8,455 nt of DNA from an uncultured Lachnospiraceae bacterium (lineage in GTDB: Bacteria > Bacillota > Clostridia > Lachnospirales > Lachnospiraceae), in contig USKC01000121.1 of NCBI GenBank assembly GCA_900555195.1, forward strand, positions 1-8,455, written 5' to 3'. Of this stretch, positions 6,300 through 8,455 are shown one piece after another. Positions within the stretch are counted from its first letter, which is position 1; each line of letters opens with the position of its first letter. The notes beneath the pieces were generated by a model, which saw only the letters and a list, made by a program, of their open reading frames with translations, was not told the origin of the DNA and made no database searches. A program made the position numbers and the translations under genes.

Positions 6300-7547
6300 A
6301 TGAAACGCCAACCTTCCCTTCTCCTTTCGGATGAGCAGATCCTCTCTTTCCGGCTGGCACGGCATCATCTCATGCCAGGATATGAACCCGCAACCATTCC
6401 GGAGGCCTTCGGCGGCTGGGTCATGCCCAATACACCGCCCGGAGCCTGGATGGATGCGGTGTTTGCCCGCATGCCTTCCGCATCCCTGCAGGAAGCGGAC
6501 CGGCTGCTTTCCAACGGCAAGCGATTGCTGCAGGCCTGGAGTTTCCGCGGCGTTCCCTGCGTTTTTCCCATGGAGGACCGCGCCCTCTTTCTGTCCGCTC
6601 TGATCCCGCAAAGGGAAGAGGCCTGGCTCTATACCAACGGCATCCAGTTGGCCTTGGATGCCCTACATATGTCACAGGAAGAACTGCTCCCCTATGTGGA
6701 GCGGGCCGTTTCCTGCTGCCTTGAGGACCAGACCATTCTGAGCAAAGCTTCCCTGGATCAGGTTCTGGCGGATGAAATCCGTTCTCATCTGCCCGGAGAG
6801 AAACGGCCGCTTTGGGATCTTCCCTCCTGTTATGGCGCCAACCAGACCATGGGGGAAGCAGCCGTCTCTTTTCTGCTGCGCCCCTGCTCCCTAAAGGGAC
6901 TGGTGGTGTTCGGCAAAAGAGAAGGACGTACACCCGCCTTCACCTCCTTTGCCAACTGGGCCGGGCCCGCGCTTTCACCGCCTCCCGCCAATCCCTCCGA
7001 TGAAATATGCTCTGCGCTGGTGGTACGGTATCTGCAGCTTTTCGCCCCGGCCACTGCGGATATGTTCGCTCAGATGGCCGGCGTTTCTCCCGGCCAGGCC
7101 CGCCGCCTGTGGTCTGTGGCATCAGAAACAGCCTCTCTTCTGCCCGTATTGACGGACAGAGGGAAAGCGTTTATTCTGGAGGAAGATCTCCCTGCCTTTG
7201 AAGAGGGGACGCATCGGATGGAAAAAATCCCTTTTCAGCATTCCCTCCGCCCTCTGTTTCCGCACGATCCATATCTGGAATTGCGGGATCGCAAGCTGAT
7301 CCTGCCTTCCGCTTCCAGAAGCAGGCAGGTATGGCAGACGGTTTCCAACCCAGGCGTCATTCTGGTTCAGGGCAGGATTGTAGGTTTCTTCCGGCTCTCC
7401 CGTGCCTCTTCTTCGTTTTCTGTCACGGTTTCCATATGGGAACATCCTCAGGAAGGCTGGAAAGAGATTCTGGAAGGGTGGTTCTCCCGCTATGCTGCAT
7501 TCTGCGGGCGGAAATTACAGAAAATAGATTATGCAGTTCTCACATAA
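6300..7547 (+). CDS. AlkZ/YcaQ-like winged-helix DNA-binding protein without the QxQ catalytic motif
   Basis: A 415-aa protein with the layout of the winged-helix (HTH_42, DUF1006) family that includes the DNA glycosylases AlkZ and YcaQ. Visible landmarks are an opening FRLARHHL (17-24), AWSFRGVPCVFPMEDRALF (79-97), RYLQLFAPATADMFAQMAGV (243-262), and the C-terminal LRPLFPHDPYLELRDRKLIL (316-335) and GVILVQGRIVGFFR (352-365). True glycosylases have a Gln-x-Gln motif after the first helix; here the corresponding region reads WVMPNTPPGAWMDAVFARM, with no such glutamines, so base excision is doubtful. AGGAGG (6287-6292) sets the ATG. It sits between the PFL subunits and the activase, 27 bases before the latter, suggesting a linked role as DNA-binding regulator or oxygen/damage-related accessory. 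Family assignment is by remembered pattern; the function is unknown. Confidence 0.72.
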   Translation: MKRQPSLLLSDEQILSFRLARHHLMPGYEPATIPEAFGGWVMPNTPPGAWMDAVFARMPSASLQEADRLLSNGKRLLQAWSFRGVPCVFPMEDRALFLSALIPQREEAWLYTNGIQLALDALHMSQEELLPYVERAVSCCLEDQTILSKASLDQVLADEIRSHLPGEKRPLWDLPSCYGANQTMGEAAVSFLLRPCSLKGLVVFGKREGRTPAFTSFANWAGPALSPPPANPSDEICSALVVRYLQLFAPATADMFAQMAGVSPGQARRLWSVASETASLLPVLTDRGKAFILEEDLPAFEEGTHRMEKIPFQHSLRPLFPHDPYLELRDRKLILPSASRSRQVWQTVSNPGVILVQGRIVGFFRLSRASSSFSVTVSIWEHPQEGWKEILEGWFSRYAAFCGRKLQKIDYAVLT

Positions 7548-7574
7548 CAGCCATGCACGAAAGGAGGACATGAT

Positions 7575-8348
7575 ATGCAGGGCAGAATCCATTCTATAGA
7601 AACCTTTGGCACCGTGGACGGCCCCGGCGTCAGGTTTGTCCTTTTTTTACAGGGATGTCCCATGCGCTGTGCGTATTGCCACAATCCCGACACCTGGGAT
7701 CCGAATTCCGGCAGTCCCGCGGAAGCGAATAAAATCATGGAACAGTTCAGAAGGAATAAAAGTTTCTACAAGGACGGCGGCATCACCGTGACCGGAGGGG
7801 AACCCCTTCTCCAGCTGGATTTCCTTCTGGATCTCTTCACCCTCGCGAAACAGGAGGGCGTTCATACCTGTATCGATACGTCCGGCATCCCCTTTGCCCC
7901 CTCCGATAAGGAATGGATGGAAAAGCTGAACCGCCTTCTGTCCATGACGGATCTGGTGATGTTGGATATCAAGCACATCGATCCCAAACTTCATAAACAG
8001 CTGACCGGTCATTCCAATGAAACCATCCTGCGTTTTGCCCACTATCTGGATCGCAGGAAAATCCCTGTGTGGATCCGCCATGTGGTGGTTCCAACGGTTA
8101 CGGATGACGAGACGTACCTCTATCGTCTCGGCTGGTTCATCGGCGGCCTTGGCAACCTGAAGGCACTGGATGTGCTTCCCTATCACACGATGGGCCGGGT
8201 GAAATATGAGAAGCTGGGCATTCCCTATCGCCTGGAAGGCATCCCGCCCATGGACAGGCCCACACTTCTTCTCAAGAAGCAGGCCATCCTGAAGGGTATC
8301 CGTGACAGAAGGGCCGCATCTGATCAGAAACCGCCTTCCGGAAAATGA
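7575..8348 (+). CDS. pflA: Pyruvate formate-lyase activating enzyme (radical SAM)
   Basis: A 257-aa radical SAM enzyme that uses S-adenosylmethionine and a [4Fe-4S] cluster to abstract a hydrogen from the radical glycine of PFL. The opening GRIHSIETFGTVDGPGVRFV is characteristic of PflA. The cluster cysteines are Cys28, Cys32 and Cys35 in QGCPMRCAYCHNPDTW. The SAM-contacting TGGEP follows at 73-77, then MLDIKH (129-134), IRHVVVPTVTDD (167-178) and DVLPYHTMGRVKYEKL (199-214). Length and domain order are those of E. coli PflA. GGAGG at 7563-7567 lies seven bases before the ATG. Its substrate here should be Gly55 of the separate 80-aa subunit, probably docked on the core. A short, basic C-terminal tail (ends SDQKPPSGK) is unremarkable. 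Confidence 0.96.
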   Translation: MQGRIHSIETFGTVDGPGVRFVLFLQGCPMRCAYCHNPDTWDPNSGSPAEANKIMEQFRRNKSFYKDGGITVTGGEPLLQLDFLLDLFTLAKQEGVHTCIDTSGIPFAPSDKEWMEKLNRLLSMTDLVMLDIKHIDPKLHKQLTGHSNETILRFAHYLDRRKIPVWIRHVVVPTVTDDETYLYRLGWFIGGLGNLKALDVLPYHTMGRVKYEKLGIPYRLEGIPPMDRPTLLLKKQAILKGIRDRRAASDQKPPSGK

Positions 8349-8403
8349 GCGCCTCCATACGCCTCCCAGCGCCCTTTTCCCTTGTCTATATGTACCTGAA
8401 AAA

Positions 8404-8453
8404 GTACAAAAAATAGGCCGTTATTGGTGAAAAAGCCCTTGTACATTTTTTTT
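8404..8453 (+). terminator. Intrinsic terminator at the end of the PFL operon
   Basis: GTACAA (8404-8409) pairs with TTGTAC (8439-8444), with an inner GGC/GCC pairing, and is followed by eight Ts (8446-8453). It lies about 55 bases after the pflA stop. TGTAC at 8391-8395 can alternatively pair with GTACA at 8404-8408, so two mutually exclusive hairpins are possible. The stem is AT-rich and only moderately stable. Confidence 0.6.
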
Positions 8454-8455
8454 AT

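Overview
The window looks like a chromosomal segment of an anaerobic Bacillota, most likely a gut Clostridia (Lachnospiraceae/Oscillospiraceae type). The reasons are strong AGGAGG-type ribosome binding sites, a TTG start, a pyruvate formate-lyase (PFL) fermentation operon and a cytoplasmic GH127 glycosidase next to an AraC regulator. No species can be named from the sequence alone.

Layout. Positions 1-398 hold no credible gene. They contain a ~208-bp imperfect palindrome (1-208, possibly continuing beyond the left edge) and a strong hairpin (329-368) just past the end of the first gene. Positions 399-2243 (minus) encode a GH127 beta-L-arabinofuranosidase-like enzyme, divergent from an AraC-family regulator at 2390-3181 (plus). 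Together they look like a small locus for arabinose-containing glycans. Positions 3182-3441 are an AT/pyrimidine-rich gap with no gene.

A near-consensus sigma-A promoter (3442-3471) and a hairpin-bearing leader of ~115 nt introduce the main operon, 3594-8348. Its order is: (1) a PFL catalytic core of 681 aa that stops exactly where the glycyl radical domain should begin; (2) a 78-aa protein whose first 30 residues resemble the start of the glycyl radical domain, but whose remainder is a four-cysteine sequence without the radical motif; (3) an 80-aa stand-alone glycyl radical domain, GrcA/YfiD-like, with RVSGYAV; (4) a strong intrinsic terminator; (5) a 415-aa AlkZ/YcaQ-like winged-helix protein lacking the glycosylase QxQ motif; (6) the PFL-activating radical SAM enzyme PflA; (7) a final terminator at the right edge.

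Proposed working: the core and the separate radical subunit (681 + 80 = 761 aa, close to the ~760 aa of a one-chain PFL) assemble into a split PFL that converts pyruvate and CoA to acetyl-CoA and formate. PflA installs the radical on Gly55 of the small subunit. The internal terminator would keep the winged-helix protein and PflA at lower levels than the enzyme. The four-cysteine look-alike is the most novel element. It may occupy the same place on the core as the radical domain, as a plug, chaperone or redox-sensing partner; this is inference.
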